Source: Batillaria attramentaria (lineage: Eukaryota > Mollusca > Gastropoda > Batillariidae). Taken from it: DNA of 64,000 nucleotides. The position numbers and the translations under genes are program-made. A model generated the notes under the pieces. It searched no databases. It worked only from the letters and a program-made list of their open reading frames with translations, and was not told where the DNA came from. The stretch covers positions 3,130,001-3,194,000 of the forward strand of contig JACVVK020000014.1 of assembly GCA_018292915.2 (NCBI GenBank), in the 5' to 3' direction. Below are positions 53,451-64,000 of the stretch, piece by piece; position 1 is the stretch's first letter, and every line of letters begins with the position of its first letter.

Positions 53451-56400
53451 GTGAGTACCACTCAGCCTTCGACGGGAGAGGCACTTTTTGACTGCCACGT
53501 CGGGTGTGTGTGTGTCAGTATGTGTGTCACAGTGTGTTCAAGTTGTCACAGTGTGTGTGTGTGTCAGTGACAGTGTGTGTGTGTGTGTGGTTGCTTGTGT
53601 GGGGTGTAAGCATACGTATCGGCAAACTGACATTTCTGTTCTCACTTTAAAGATGCTTTAAAGATTCGTCCACTGAAGCTTTACTAGTTAAATGTGTGTC
53701 CTCTTTCAAATTTTAGGGATAAGATCTTTCTTCAGTTTTCACCTGATCCCAAATCTGGCCTACATGATAACAGTGCTCTGGCGTACATGATTTGAATATT
53801 TCCGCAGAATCATCCGCTACCTCAAGTCACGTGACTGGAAGCTGGAGGAGGCGGAGCGAATGTTGATGGACACAGTAGAGTACCGACGTCGGACACGCCC
53901 ATTACGTCTGGACTGCTCCTTCTGTCACAGCAGACCAGGCTTCCACTCTATGGTTGGTACCGTTGTAGTATCGTGATCTGCGCCAGGTAGACGACTCCAC
54001 CCCTGTCAGTCACAAGGGGCAAGCCCCCTGAATTCAGCCAATCGCGTGCCGCGGCATAGTGAGCACAACACGTGGTATGGTCTGGCCAATGTTCTTGCCG
54101 GACACTAAAAAGAGTGAGTTACTTAGTTCAGTAGGGTTATACGCCGCTAAAAAGAGGGAAGCACAGGTCTGAGGCCGAAGCAGAGAACCTCTGATTGCCC
54201 AAAGCAAAGCAAAACAGCCCATATCCGCCCCAAAGACACTCGCCCAGCCAAGCAGCCAAAGACACATTCCAGGAACAACTTGTTCTTAGGAGCCAAAAGC
54301 CATAGGACGTAAAGCAAGCTAATGATGATGGAAGCACAGGTATTTCGCTATGACTGAAACGTGGAAAGAAAGCCTTAAGTCCATTGACGTCATTTGAGGA
54401 AAACGACCATTACATCAGACTCTTCCATCTTAAAATCACCCCTTAAAATGACGTCATGGACGTTCTGTATTTTTGCCAACACACGGCTGTCGTACAGGGG
54501 GTACAGGATATCGCACAATGGTTTATGAACCTGTTTTATAATTTTTGATGGCGTCGGTTGCATTGTACCAGACCGTCTTTCTCACAAATATCGACAGTGC
54601 AGTCAGGGAAGTTCCTCATAAATTAATGGTCCCTGGTGCTGCCAGCGCATTAAGACGTAAACTGTCTGGCGGAACTGATGGGATATCGAAGGGTCGATTA
54701 TACAATGCCGTATGAACAGTTCGGTGTTTGGTTTTTATGGGCATGGGTAAGTGGATGCGAGGTGGTGGAATGGACTAGAAATGGGGGAGGGGGGGGGGGG
54801 TGGGACAGGGCAGACGGCCCTGCTGAGATAGTGCCACTGGGAATTGTTTTATTGTTGGTGGTGGTGTCTTAAATCAGTTTATACAATTAAATCTAGCATG
54901 AGGTTTCCCGCTGACCAAAAAAACGGAAAAAGTACAGTAAAGAAAAACAAAACAGCGGGAGGGGGGGGGTGCAGATTGTCCTGCATGTCCAGGGTGTTTG
55001 GGGGTTTAACGTCCTTTTCCACCACATACGGGTGATATCAAAGACGGGGCAACGATGAAAAAGCCAGCACATATACTTGGCTCCAGCCGGGATGCGAACT
55101 CACGACCCGAGCATTAGAAGTCCAACGCTCTACCATTCGGCCACCCCGGCTCCCCTCAGCATGTCCAATGAAACGGCGGAAAAACAACAGTAAATAGATA
55201 TATTATTATGAAACGGCGGAATTTGCCTTAATTGATGGTGATGGTGGTGGTGCTGACGATGATAATGATGATGGCGGTGGAGGCAGTGGTGGTTGCAGCA
55301 GTGACGACGACGACGATGATAATGATGATGCTGTCGTTGCAGCGGCAGGTTGGGCATGACGAGGCGGGCCGGCCGGTGATGTACGCCAACTTTGCCCAGG
55401 CCAGCACGCATCGCAACAGCGCCGAGGACGCCGTGTGTCACGTGACCTACCTGATAGAGAACGCCAAGAGAAGCATGGCGCTGGGCATCTCCACCTGGGT
55501 CTTCGTCATGGATTGTACAGGTTTGTCCTAGCTCTGCTTCAGGTCCAGTACGCTTTTCTAGGGGTGTGTGCGTGTTTGGGAGTTTAACGTCCTTTTCCAT
55601 CACGTTTGCGTGATATCAAAGGCGGGGCAACGAGAAAAAGGCCAGCACAAATATTTGGCCCCAGTCTGTCAGGATTCGAACTCGGCCGTAACTGGTATGA
55701 CGTATGTTAGAGTCGGCTGTTACCGGTATGACGTATGTTAAAGTCGGCCGTTACTGGTATGGCGTACGTTAGAGTCGGCCGGTATGTTAGATATTAGTGT
55801 TCGGCCGCCTGTCACACACTTTGGTCAGACACACAGGCCCAGCCACGAACGAAGATAAATGATGTAGATAATATTTCAAGTGAATACTAGTTTCGACAGC
55901 CGTACCGCTCCTCCGGCGATCAGGAATAGGTAGATTAGAAATACTATACTCTCAGTCAGAAGGCTGCGGTTTTGATTACTCCGAAAGAGTAAAAATTTGT
56001 GGAGACATTCTCAAGTATCCCCCCCCCACCCCCTTCTCTGAAGGGTGTTGGGTGTTTGGGGGTTTAACGTCCTTTTCCATCACATAGGGTGATATCAAAG
56101 ACGGGGCAACGATGAAAAAGCCAGCACAAATATTTGGCCCCAGCCGGGATCGAACTCACGACCCGAGCATTAGAAGTCCAACGCTCTACCATTCGACCAC
56201 CCCGGCTCCCCACCCCCCCCCCCCCCCTTCTCTGAAAATCACTTTTGTCAGTAATAGCCCCCCCCCCCCCCAAAAAAAAAAAAAAAAAAACCCTAAACAT
56301 AACCTTAGCACTCATTGCTAGGAAGGCAGCTTGGCAGTAAATCAATGCTGTTTAACGGGTCAGAGTATATGTTTCTTCTTCAGGCATGACACTCAGCTCG

Positions 56401-57099
56401 TGCAACCCGAAGCTTGCGTACGCAGTGTCGAACGTGCTGTCCAACCACTACCCGGAGCACCTGGGGACGGTGATCTGCCTGAACCACAGCCCGGTCTTTC
56501 ACGGTGTTTGGAAGGCCATCAAGCAGTTCGTGCCTCCCCAGACCGCCGCCAAGGTGAAGCTGGTGCGATCCAAGGCCAAAATCGCGGAGGTGTTCTCCAA
56601 GCACTTCAGTCCGGAGCTGGCCGCCTGGCTGAAGGAGGAGATCGCTCTCAACAAGCAGAAGCCGCTGTCCAAAGAGCAGCTCGAGTTCTGGAACCCCCCA
56701 TCCACGGGCAGCGGCAAAGCCCACGACCCCAGAGGGTGCCCGACGTACGTGAGTGAGTATCTGGAGCCGTTCAAGCGGGAGTGCGGTAAACAGCGGAACT
56801 GTGACGGACATGCCGAGGGTGACGTCACTTCCGGTGAGTTCAGATACCTGCCTCATCCCAACGTGGCGGACTGTCTGAGAGGTCACGTGGTGCGGGCGGT
56901 GGCGCTGACGCCGGAAGAGAAGCGAGAGCGGGAGCATGCGCAAGAGGTGGTGGAGGCCAAGTCGAGGGACGGGGGCGGGGAAGTGGAGGATGGGGAGGTG
57001 GGGACAGAAGGGGCGATCGGGGGTAACGGGTGTGATCTAGACATCCCCAGTGATCTCCAGATCCCTCCCACTGCCCGCCCCCTCACCGCTCCTTCTTGA
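53353..57099 (+). CDS. CRAL-TRIO (Sec14-like) domain protein, four exons
   Basis: Exons 53353-53450, 53808-53952, 55343-55520 and 56384-57099 join to 1137 nt encoding 378 aa. The start context is AAGTATGGCGG after a GC-rich leader. Residues ~1-80 form the helical N-terminal lobe (IIRYLKSRDWKLEEAERML). Residues ~82-225 form the lipid-binding fold: RQVGHDEAGRPVMYANFAQA, a WVFVMDCTG strand, then YPEHLGTVICLNHSP and VWKAIKQFVPPQTAAKVKL, the classical end of the Sec14 pocket and gate. A conserved-looking HDPRGCPTYVSEYLEPF segment follows, then an acidic/Gly-rich, probably disordered tail. The family binds or transfers phosphoinositides, tocopherol, retinal or other small lipids in the cytosol; the ligand here cannot be read from sequence. 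It appears complete. No signal peptide or membrane span is seen. Confidence 0.92.
53808..53952 (+). CDS. CRAL-TRIO gene exon 2 (residues 33-81)
   Basis: Acceptor tttccgcag|AATCAT, phase 2. Ends TCTATG|gttggt in phase 0; a weak donor, but the frame continues correctly into exon 3. Confidence 0.85.
54116..54156. mobile_element. Short insertion flanked by CTAAAAAGAG
   Basis: CTAAAAAGAG occurs just before (~54106-54115) and at the end (~54147-54156) of a ~31-bp segment, GAGTTACTTAGTTCAGTAGG GTTATACGCCGC, which resembles the GAGTxxxTTAGGGCTTTACGCCGC tail motif seen at 38870 and 42400. Confidence 0.55.
54169..54329 (-). mobile_element. TTAGCTTGCTTTACG repeat, copy 2, 12-bp duplication
   Basis: 161-bp insertion flanked by GGAAGCACAGGT at 54157-54168 and 54330-54341. 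Its complement matches 33647-33815. The end near 54320 is (ATG)n, acting as the tail. Behaves as a short retroposed or transposed unit. Confidence 0.85.
54491..54991. other. Intron 2 remainder
   Basis: No recognised repeat apart from a G-rich run near 54784-54800. Confidence 0.45.
54992..55158 (-). mobile_element. SINE-A, full-length, 9-bp duplication
   Basis: TGTTTGGGGGTTTAACGTCC through to CCATTCGGCCACCCCGGCTC. Flanked by GCATGTCCA at 54983-54991 and 55159-55167. It ends ~175 bp before exon 3. Confidence 0.93.
55230..55335. repeat. (GAT/GGT/GAC)n trinucleotide-rich tract
   Basis: Imperfect GATGATG and GGTGGTG runs ending ~10 bp before the exon 3 acceptor. They encode Met/Val/Asp runs only by chance. 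Confidence 0.8.
55343..55520 (+). CDS. CRAL-TRIO gene exon 3 (residues 82-141)
   Basis: Acceptor gtcgttgcag|CGGCAG; the alternative AG six bases on (55349) keeps frame and would drop Arg-Gln. Ends TACAG|gtttgt, phase 1. Confidence 0.88.
55561..55690 (-). mobile_element. SINE-A, head truncated
   Basis: GTGTTTGGGAGTTTAACGTC, CTTTTCCATCACGTTTGCGT and GATTCGAACTCGG, then a short CGGCCGTTACTGGTATG-type tandem (~55684-55785) of about three units. Confidence 0.85.
55684..55785. repeat. ~35-bp tandem repeat, three units
   Basis: TCGGCCGTTACTGGTATGRC GTAYGTTARAG-type units at ~55682, ~55717 and ~55751, in intron 3. Confidence 0.8.
56043..56222 (-). mobile_element. SINE-A, full-length, 14-bp duplication
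   Basis: GGTGTTGGGTGTTTGGGGGT to ACCATTCGACCACCCCGGCT. Flanked by CCCCCTTCTCTGAA at 56029-56042 and 56223-56236. C and A homopolymers follow at 56259-56290. Confidence 0.93.
56384..57099 (+). CDS. CRAL-TRIO gene exon 4 (residues 141-378 and stop)
   Basis: Acceptor tcttcttcag|GCATGA. Holds most of the lipid-binding fold and the C-terminal tail; TGA at 57097-57099. Strongly GC-rich at third positions compared with the flanks. Confidence 0.92.
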
Positions 57100-57411
57100 T
57101 CTCATGCTGACTGAATCAAGCTCCGGCCACCGATCTGCAGTCTTCGTTTCTGCAAAGTGGCCAATGTTCACACCAGACCATGCATTTAGTCCATCATCAT
57201 CGTACTTACGATGACAAGACCTAATGTATAAGTGCAATTACACTAATGGTGAATCAGCTTAACACTGCAATTTCAACCTGCGAAATCCGGCCTGCGGGTG
57301 CTTCGTGTATCAACCGCTGATCGAGGCAAACCCTAAACCAGCTGTATGTTGATTAAGGTAACTGCGGGAGTTTTCCGAAATGACTGTGACGTTTATAAGT
57401 TGTGCTGTTAG

Positions 57412-57412
57412 T

Positions 57413-57447
<35 letters not shown>

Positions 57448-57525
57448 GCACACCGCACACACACACACACACCGCACACCGCACACCGCACACACACACA
57501 CACCGCACACACACACTCACACACC
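57412..57525. repeat. (CA)n with CACCG interruptions
   Basis: CA array broken by several CCG insertions, within the probable 3' UTR. Confidence 0.93.
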
Positions 57526-57613
57526 CCGCAAATTCTGTTCTGCGGTCTTTGGGCCTACGTCGTGATACGCCAGGTTGTGATTCGCTCGCTCAAAGACAAA
57601 ATATGACTGTAGC

Positions 57614-57619
57614 AATAAA
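57614..57619 (+). terminator. Polyadenylation signal AATAAA
   Basis: First AATAAA after the CRAL-TRIO stop codon, giving a ~540-nt 3' UTR. GT-rich sequence lies further downstream, as expected. Confidence 0.55.
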
Positions 57620-57899
57620 TGCCGAAATATGTGATCATGCTGTACATGTTGTACGGGTCTTTCCTGTATGTCTTTCCTCGTGTCGTTATGTGAACGGCCG
57701 GCGCTGGAAAGTTGTTTAGATATTGTTGATATAAAGTGTAACCAGACATTATTTGTCGCTGACGTTTTTGTAAGAGGGTGTGGAGAGTTTGGGTGAACTA
57801 TCCCAAAACACAGTTGCACACCTCGAACTTGTTTGAGAGTCAGCCCTGTTTCCTGTAAGCCAAAGGCCATGTACAATTATGTATGAGGAGATTTGAAGG

Positions 57900-58062
57900 G
57901 GTGTGTGTGTGTGTGTGTCTGTGAGGAGGGAGAGGGGGGTGTGTGGTGAAATTTGTTTGGTGGCGTGTGTGTGAGGGGGGGGGGGGGGGGGGGGTGTGCG
58001 TGCGTGTGTGCTGAAATTTGTTTGGTGGCGGTGTGTGTGTGTGGGGGGGGGGGGGGGGGGAG
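57900..58062. repeat. (GT)n and long G runs, duplicated unit
   Basis: TGAAATTTGTTTGGTGGCG followed by GT and G16-17 runs occurs twice (~57947 and ~58012), a ~65-bp tandem duplication. Prone to G-quadruplex formation and assembly error. Confidence 0.88.
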
Positions 58063-58367
58063 GCAAGGAGAGGGAGATGTAAACATACATAGCAGCAAAC
58101 TTTAAACAAACAAAAAAATTGCTTGATGTTTTTACTCAAGATTCATCCAATCTGAAGACTAAACGTGTGACTTTCCATCAATGGACGTTTTAATGATGGT
58201 GGCGGATCTTTTCGTACAATCATACCTAGCAGTTCCGTTTGAATAATTGTCGGAATCTTTTTTTGTCACCGTTGAAAGGTAACGCCATGTGTGTGCGAAA
58301 ACAACTCGCGCAGTATCCTTGTCCGCTCGAAATAATCGTCCAGGTGTCTAAGTGGTGTGATGACAGA
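58063..58367. other. Spacer, nothing recognised
   Basis: No supported feature. Confidence 0.4.
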
Positions 58368-58479
58368 TAATAATAATGACAATACATGTAATGAATTGCT
58401 TTTACATAGCGCAGTATCCTGCAGACGCTGGCTCAGAGCGCTCTACAATTACAATAACAGACACACGGACTCGGAGAAA

Positions 58480-58515
<36 letters not shown>
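58368..58515 (-). repeat. Retroposon 3' tail and (CA)n
   Basis: (AAT)n start, AATTGCTTTTACATAGCGC, GCTCAGAGCGCTCTACAAT then CA array 58478-58515. Same tail-plus-microsatellite arrangement as 14245-14415 and 47660-47821. Confidence 0.7.
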
Positions 58516-58517
<2 letters not shown>

Positions 58518-58639
58518 ATAGATAGATAGATGTACCATGAAAACAGCTCACAACGGCCTGTAGCATTAAAAAATGAGAGCATTAGCCCATTTAGATAATT
58601 TTGCAACGTGGCACAGTGCCATCACTAAATTCACGTACA

Positions 58640-61600
58640 CCCAGTAGGTTTTTTTTCATCCAAATTTATTTCAAACATAAGTGAGAGAAAATAATGAAAC
58701 TGAAACATGATAATGGAGCATTGTACAAAGTTTTTTTTTTTTTCATACTTAAACATCACAACCTTAGATGATCCGTTGTTCTGTGCTGGGTTATGAATAA
58801 GACCTAGATTAGACATGATCATGAATATTATGATAATATGAATATGTACAACACTGTGAACAATTATTTTCTGATGTTGGAGCTCTGGGGAAGGATACAA
58901 TGTGCTAATTCTAATCTATCAACTTTCATCCACCTACCCAGGTCAATCAGAGAGTGATAGAAAAAAAAAATGGAACAGACACTTATTATGTTCTGAAAAG
59001 GAAAAAAAAACAACAAAAAACTATTGAACGTGTAATCAATGAAAGAAATACCAGTCAGGTACTAGCTGGAAATTCACCGTACAGGATTGCAAACTTCTGA
59101 ATAAATGCAGACTCAGTCATTTCCATGCACTCATTGTTTAGCATTCTACAGCTAGGAGACTGAAAGATTTCTGTCTCTGACAATATTCTCTGACACGAAT
59201 TCCGAACGCTACCTTCTGACTTGTTGAAAACTATCAGAAATACAAACGATAATCGTCACAAGAATGGAATTTTGGCACACCTCCGTTCGAAAACATCTGA
59301 AATGAGACATTTCATGCTTCTTCTGAAACATTCCCACAACTGACTTGTGGGAAAAAATTTCAAACCGAAAATGATCATCTTTTCAGGACAACACTTTCTT
59401 TTTCGGGGGAAAAAAGACAGACAAAACAAAACATGAAAAGGTCACAACATATACGTCTGTCAAAAATGTCATTTCTTTCAGACATAAATATTGGCAATAA
59501 TTTGAGTCAAAGATCTAAGCTAAGTGCCAGTTCTTGCAAACGGATGTATGTATTGACAAAACAATAAAAGACGCATGAAATTTTTAAATTTGCACAGAAA
59601 CACTTCAGGAATCATTGTAAGAATCATGGTACATAACTGGCACAATGCATGTGAGAAAGATGTATTCGTGTGTGAGCACCAGAGCAGTTAGCCATATTAG
59701 TGACAGCAGGCGGATTTAAAAAAAAAAAAAAAAGAAGAATTACACATCACTTAAGTTACATCTGAAGAAATGTCACTACACTGTACATAAATAAGCTTCA
59801 TTCTGTAACATGACGGGAAAGTGCACAAGACTCCAATCACTCGCTTGCACTCATGTTATCACATTACAAACATTCATCAGGTGTTAGATTTTCACAAAAT
59901 ACAAGTACGATTTTCTTTTGCCGGAAGTCCGTTAAGTAACTGATCTGATATTTGAATTTTTCTAGAACCATGATTATACAGAAACATTTATCGTAATTGC
60001 ACATCTGCTCCTATATTACAAGCCAAATGCCAGTGCCATGTGGTGAGAAATTCAAGTGTTTTGTCTTTTGGAACACAGGCATTTGATAAAAAAAAATGCC
60101 AGCTGCGGCAGCATGGGGTGTTCACTACTTACGTACCAGTCACCAGTACAGTAGAATTCATTTTTATCAAGTGCCTGTGTTCCAGATGATACCGAAATTG
60201 CAGCAAGCCTCAAATTTTTATGTATAAATATATACTGGTAATACTGATTCGTTTCAACTTGTGCTGTCATTGACACTGGCTCGATATGATGTTAAATAGC
60301 AAAAAATGAATGGAAGTTATGGCAGCTATTACAAGCATAAAAGAAAAAAAAAATGATATGGATTCTGGCTTAGACTAGCTTCCTTTCTGTCTGTGCCTTC
60401 AACACAGACAAGTGGAATGTTAAAAACACCATCTATCTGGCAAGTGCATCATTCTTACATACATTACAAAAGGTTGATGAAGTTGTTCACAAAGAGAGAG
60501 AGAGAGAGAATTTGTACACTAAACTCACCACCTTAACTAAAGAAAAACATCAACAGAGCAGTACAGCAGAAACGAGTAAACACGCACAAAACAGGGGATG
60601 TTCTGAACCTGAATATGAACATCTCAACACTGATACACAAGACTTGAACTGTCAATCACACACAAACCAGTATCACACACAAAACCGGACTACACTCATT
60701 AGCAGAAATCACTAATCCGCGTGGTAAACAAAGGGAACAACAAACCACTGTATCACGAACAACAGTTGCTTGCAAATACATGTACAACTCAAGAGGTGGG
60801 TCTCTGCAACAGCGCTGCTACACATTACCGGGGTAAGTACTGAAAATAACATGTACAAATTTGATCTTGGGGGGGATTCTTTGATTATCATGGCAACAGC
60901 TTCAACACTATACTGTATCAATACGTTGTGCAACAAAGTGGTGAAAAAGACAGGAAAGATTATTCCTATGTGATTCTTGGGAGCAAATTAGACGTTACTG
61001 AATCTGAAACTGTGAAAAATCCTACATGAACCGACTACAGTCTTTCGGAGAGTTTATCTAAGAAAGCGAGGAGAAAAGGCAAATGAAGTATACCTGCCAT
61101 GATCATGGTGTGCACCTGCTGCTTTTTTTTTTTTTTTAATGAAACAAGTACTAATTCTGATGACTAATTCAAATTTTAATGAACTGACAGCTGCACAAGA
61201 AATTGTTCAGATGTTGATCTGGTGACCTTCTCTGTTACGGTGGTTGGTCCTCGACAAGAGTTTAAATGGGTTCTGATCACATGACGTAAACCAACCCCAG
61301 CTGACAAGCTCAAATTCATGTGATTTATGCGTACTACATGTATGTATGTACCTGAGCTAAAACCATATTTGATTTAACGTCTGCTTATTTATTAAAACTC
61401 TCCTCTTGAAGATGTACACTACAGCCATGGACAGCAAGTTGCATGAGACGCCTTTAACCAAGAGAAAAATGATGCAGACTGTGAAAGAACAATAACAACA
61501 AAACCAACGAAATGATGGGTGAATTCACAAGAGGAAAAACAATTCAAAATTAAATGCAGCTTATAAGGCATTAGTTACAACACTGTATTTTCCAGCATGA

Positions 61601-64000
61601 CTTGTAAACGACATGAAAATGATGTTTGGTGATTATTATTCCATTGCTAATTGAACTAAACTGTTGATGTCAGTACAAAAATATATATCATGAGTGTAAA
61701 CTTTACTGATGATAACACTTTGATAAACGTCGCCATTTTGGATGAGACATGGGGAAGTTGAATGATGGGACTGACGGATCAAATCAGAAATCACTTGACG
61801 TCAAGGCGTGGCAGTTGGTCAATTGATAACCATGATAGTCTTCACCAGTACGCGAGTCACAAATACACCGACATTTGTGAAATATTTCAGCACAACCTGA
61901 AGGGATGAAAGCCTTGTTCAGAAAAACAGACAATATTGTATCTGTATTTCCAAGTGAGTGTTTTACACCAAAAGGTACTGCATTATATAATATTCAGCAT
62001 TACAAGAAAAACTTTGCTTGCAAATAATACATGTGCAAAAATCTTATCAGAATTTAAATCAAATAACATTAAATTTAAATTAGATTTAATTTCATGGACA
62101 CTGTGTGAAACTCCCCATTGCAGGCATTTTTCCATTAAGCTGAAAGAAGCAGGGACGAATTTTGGAAGCAAAATGACATCTTTTTTCACAAGCACACATG
62201 AAAATCAATGTTAAGTTAGAGTTTTAGATTCAACTTTCTTCCCACTTGCTCAGGTTAATGGAGAAATTTTCATCAGGTGTTGTAGTCATTCAGTTCTGCC
62301 AGTGTAATGGACAAATCACCTGAGAAAGCCCAAACTCACATAACTTGATGGTCTTTTAGAACTAGCAACTTGTACACACATGTACAACCGACAACACAAA
62401 CGACATTTACAGCTGTAACGTCAATCTGACAGCAGGCTAAAGACGCAAAGAGAAACTAATAAAGTGACTGAAGTACACGAAAATCATACATGAACGTGTG
62501 TGATTCATGGCAATTTTGGATGTGTTAACACACCACCCACACACATCCACTCACACAAGCACGCTGCGTGTTTCCAATACATTCACACCGACATGCTCAT
62601 GCACACTTTACACATCTCTCGTGCAGATAATCTGAACAATGCTCAGCACATTTCAACCTGTGTTTGAAAACAACAACCAAAATACACACACAGCAAGCAC
62701 AGATCATCTGCAAATGTCTACCCCTTCAGACACTTGTACGCTCGGAATCACATGGAAACACTCAAACACACCAAGTCCAACATACACCTGAGTATGAATC
62801 TAGTTCGACGTGTAACTTGCATGTTTACCTCAAGTTTCACTACTTCCTGCTTACATTATAAGCGAACGTTTTACCAGCTAGCTCTAAGCATCAGATTGCA
62901 GCCTCCCGTCTTATTGCCAAGCATTTCCAGGTACATGTATACGCGTGTGGTCTGTACACAGGAAAAATCCCACCTTGGTTATAAAATGGTGCAGGTAGTC
63001 AGGAAAACTCTCTTGATAGAAATTATGATGTGAAAACTGGTCAGGAGTGTTTCACCATTAGCAGGATCGCTGTCAGAGAGTTATCACGGGTCCTTGGTTT
63101 TCCTCAAAGTTTGTGTGTAAGTTTTCTGTCCGCAACTCTTGTTCTCTGCCAGTACTGGTCTTCTCCTTACTTTCACATCATTGATAAACCTAGTATGGAG
63201 TTAACACACCTGCCCCTGATGAATGTATTCACGAGTAAAATCGCCAATACGTGAGTTGGAAACAGCAGTCAATGTCTAAACAGTCAGACCGTAATGTCAT
63301 TAGCTGCTCTGTCTTTGCTTACAAAAACTCTGGAACTGCTGTAAGTTTGTGGAAAAAGAATCTCACGATGCCACAGCAAAAGTAGACGGAATATTTTGTC
63401 AAGCAAGATTCACAAGCAAAATGGCATTCATCCACTTGGAATCCAACAGGCAACGAAGATGACCACCAACCTGATGAACAGCCACTGTGATGATGCATCG
63501 CGGTGGTAAATTAAACGCCATTTCCAACTCACATACACAGCAATTAACTCATGATACATTTCTGTCAGATTTCCTCGAATGATGGTGAACGTACAATGTA
63601 GAATTACCCTGTGTGTCCGGTGCTGTACTGGTGGAAGGAATGCCAAAACAAGTCACTCACTGGCAAACGACTAGTGCACAACAGGCAAGTTTCATATCAG
63701 CCAATCTATTAAATATGTTTGTCCAATGTATTCTTCACGCTGAAATCCTGTACGTACAAATTCACAGAGCTCACCTTGTTACAACTGGTCCACTAAGTGA
63801 ATGAATTGTGAGACATGTTTGCTTTTGCTTTGTGGCAAGATGACACATAAAATCTGTGAGACACATTTTCCTTCAGATCACGGACTTTCCCTCTACCGTT
63901 CGTAGAACCAAAATACTGACATGGCTCTCACAATTTCTTTTCTTTTTTTTAAACTTCAGATCTTTGCAAATTTACATGTCTTTGACAGCAATATTCAGTT
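58640..64000 (-). other. Probable long 3' UTR of a minus-strand gene beyond the right edge
   Basis: From about 58640 the texture changes: AT-rich, no SINE, MITE or long microsatellite for 5.3 kb, and no supported reading frame on either strand. On the minus strand an AATAAA (TTTATT at 58665-58670) sits where a transcript would end. This fits a long, repeat-protected terminal exon read right to left. A non-coding RNA or simply unique spacer is possible. Confidence 0.45.
58665..58670 (-). terminator. Candidate minus-strand polyadenylation signal
   Basis: AATAAA on the minus strand (GAAATAAATTTGG), with a T8 run on the plus strand at ~58649-58656 about 10 nt downstream in transcript direction. 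It coincides with the change in sequence texture. Confidence 0.4.

Larger units (their letters stand above)
53988..54490 (+). mobile_element. CRE-bearing MITE, copy 4, with two nested insertions
   Basis: Family start GTAGACGACTCCACCCCTGT and the GAATTCAGCCAATCGCGTGC block, interrupted at ~54116-54329, then ACGTGGAAAGAAAGC, TGACGTCA at 54389-54396 and AATGACGTCATGGACGT (site at 54450-54457). In intron 2 of the CRAL-TRIO gene. Confidence 0.8.
57100..57640 (+). other. 3' UTR of the CRAL-TRIO gene
   Basis: Runs from the stop to just past the AATAAA signal. Contains the CA/CACCG microsatellite at ~57414-57525. Confidence 0.6.

Noticed and set aside
56331..56756. 141-aa Arg/Gln-rich frame and antisense frames over the CRAL-TRIO last exon
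   Set aside because: They are GC-rich shadows of the confirmed exon 4 frame.
60052..63804. Several 60-100-aa frames in the right-hand block
   Set aside because: Short, AT-rich, without recognised domains or splice structure; better explained as untranslated sequence.

Overview
The window is eukaryotic nuclear DNA, most likely from a mollusc and probably a gastropod. Genes are split by GT-AG introns. Spacers and introns are packed with tRNA-derived SINEs, MITEs, LINE tails and very long (GT)n/(CA)n, (CT)n and (CTGT)n microsatellites. Two protein-coding genes can be assembled exon by exon. The species assignment is inference from repeat style and protein similarity only.

Layout. 1-4900: repeat-rich spacer with a divergent direct repeat, a satellite-like element full of TCAAGGTCA motifs, and a CRE-bearing MITE. 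4898-5520: tandem ~70-bp repeats leading straight into the start codon of gene 1. 5521-17305 (+): an ankyrin/armadillo-repeat gene of the ANKAR family, 13 exons joining to an open 2529-nt frame (842 aa), with introns full of transposon remains. 17878-18254: a foldback MITE. 18768-20076: a decayed mariner transposon with perfect 30-bp inverted ends and a TA duplication. 24505-26234: a transposon with ~225-bp inverted ends studded with GTTCATGAAC palindromes; it carries a broken minus-strand gene whose C-terminus resembles KRBA2/SCAND3-type (Ginger-like) integrases, and one end is split by a SINE. 26300-52700: gene-free repeat landscape. 53353-57099 (+): a four-exon gene for a 378-aa CRAL-TRIO (Sec14-type) lipid-binding protein, with a nest of insertions in its second intron. 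58640-64000: AT-rich, repeat-poor, ORF-free sequence, best explained as the long 3' UTR of a minus-strand gene whose coding part lies beyond the right edge.

The two genes have no evident functional link. The main biology beyond them is transposon history. One SINE family ('SINE-A' here) has at least ten copies with recognisable target-site duplications, one confirmed by an internal empty-site paralogue. Other material includes a second, ~480-bp SINE ('SINE-B'), MITE families carrying paired TGACGTCA sites, and tandem repeats that supply the translation start context of gene 1 and the splice acceptor of its exon 9.
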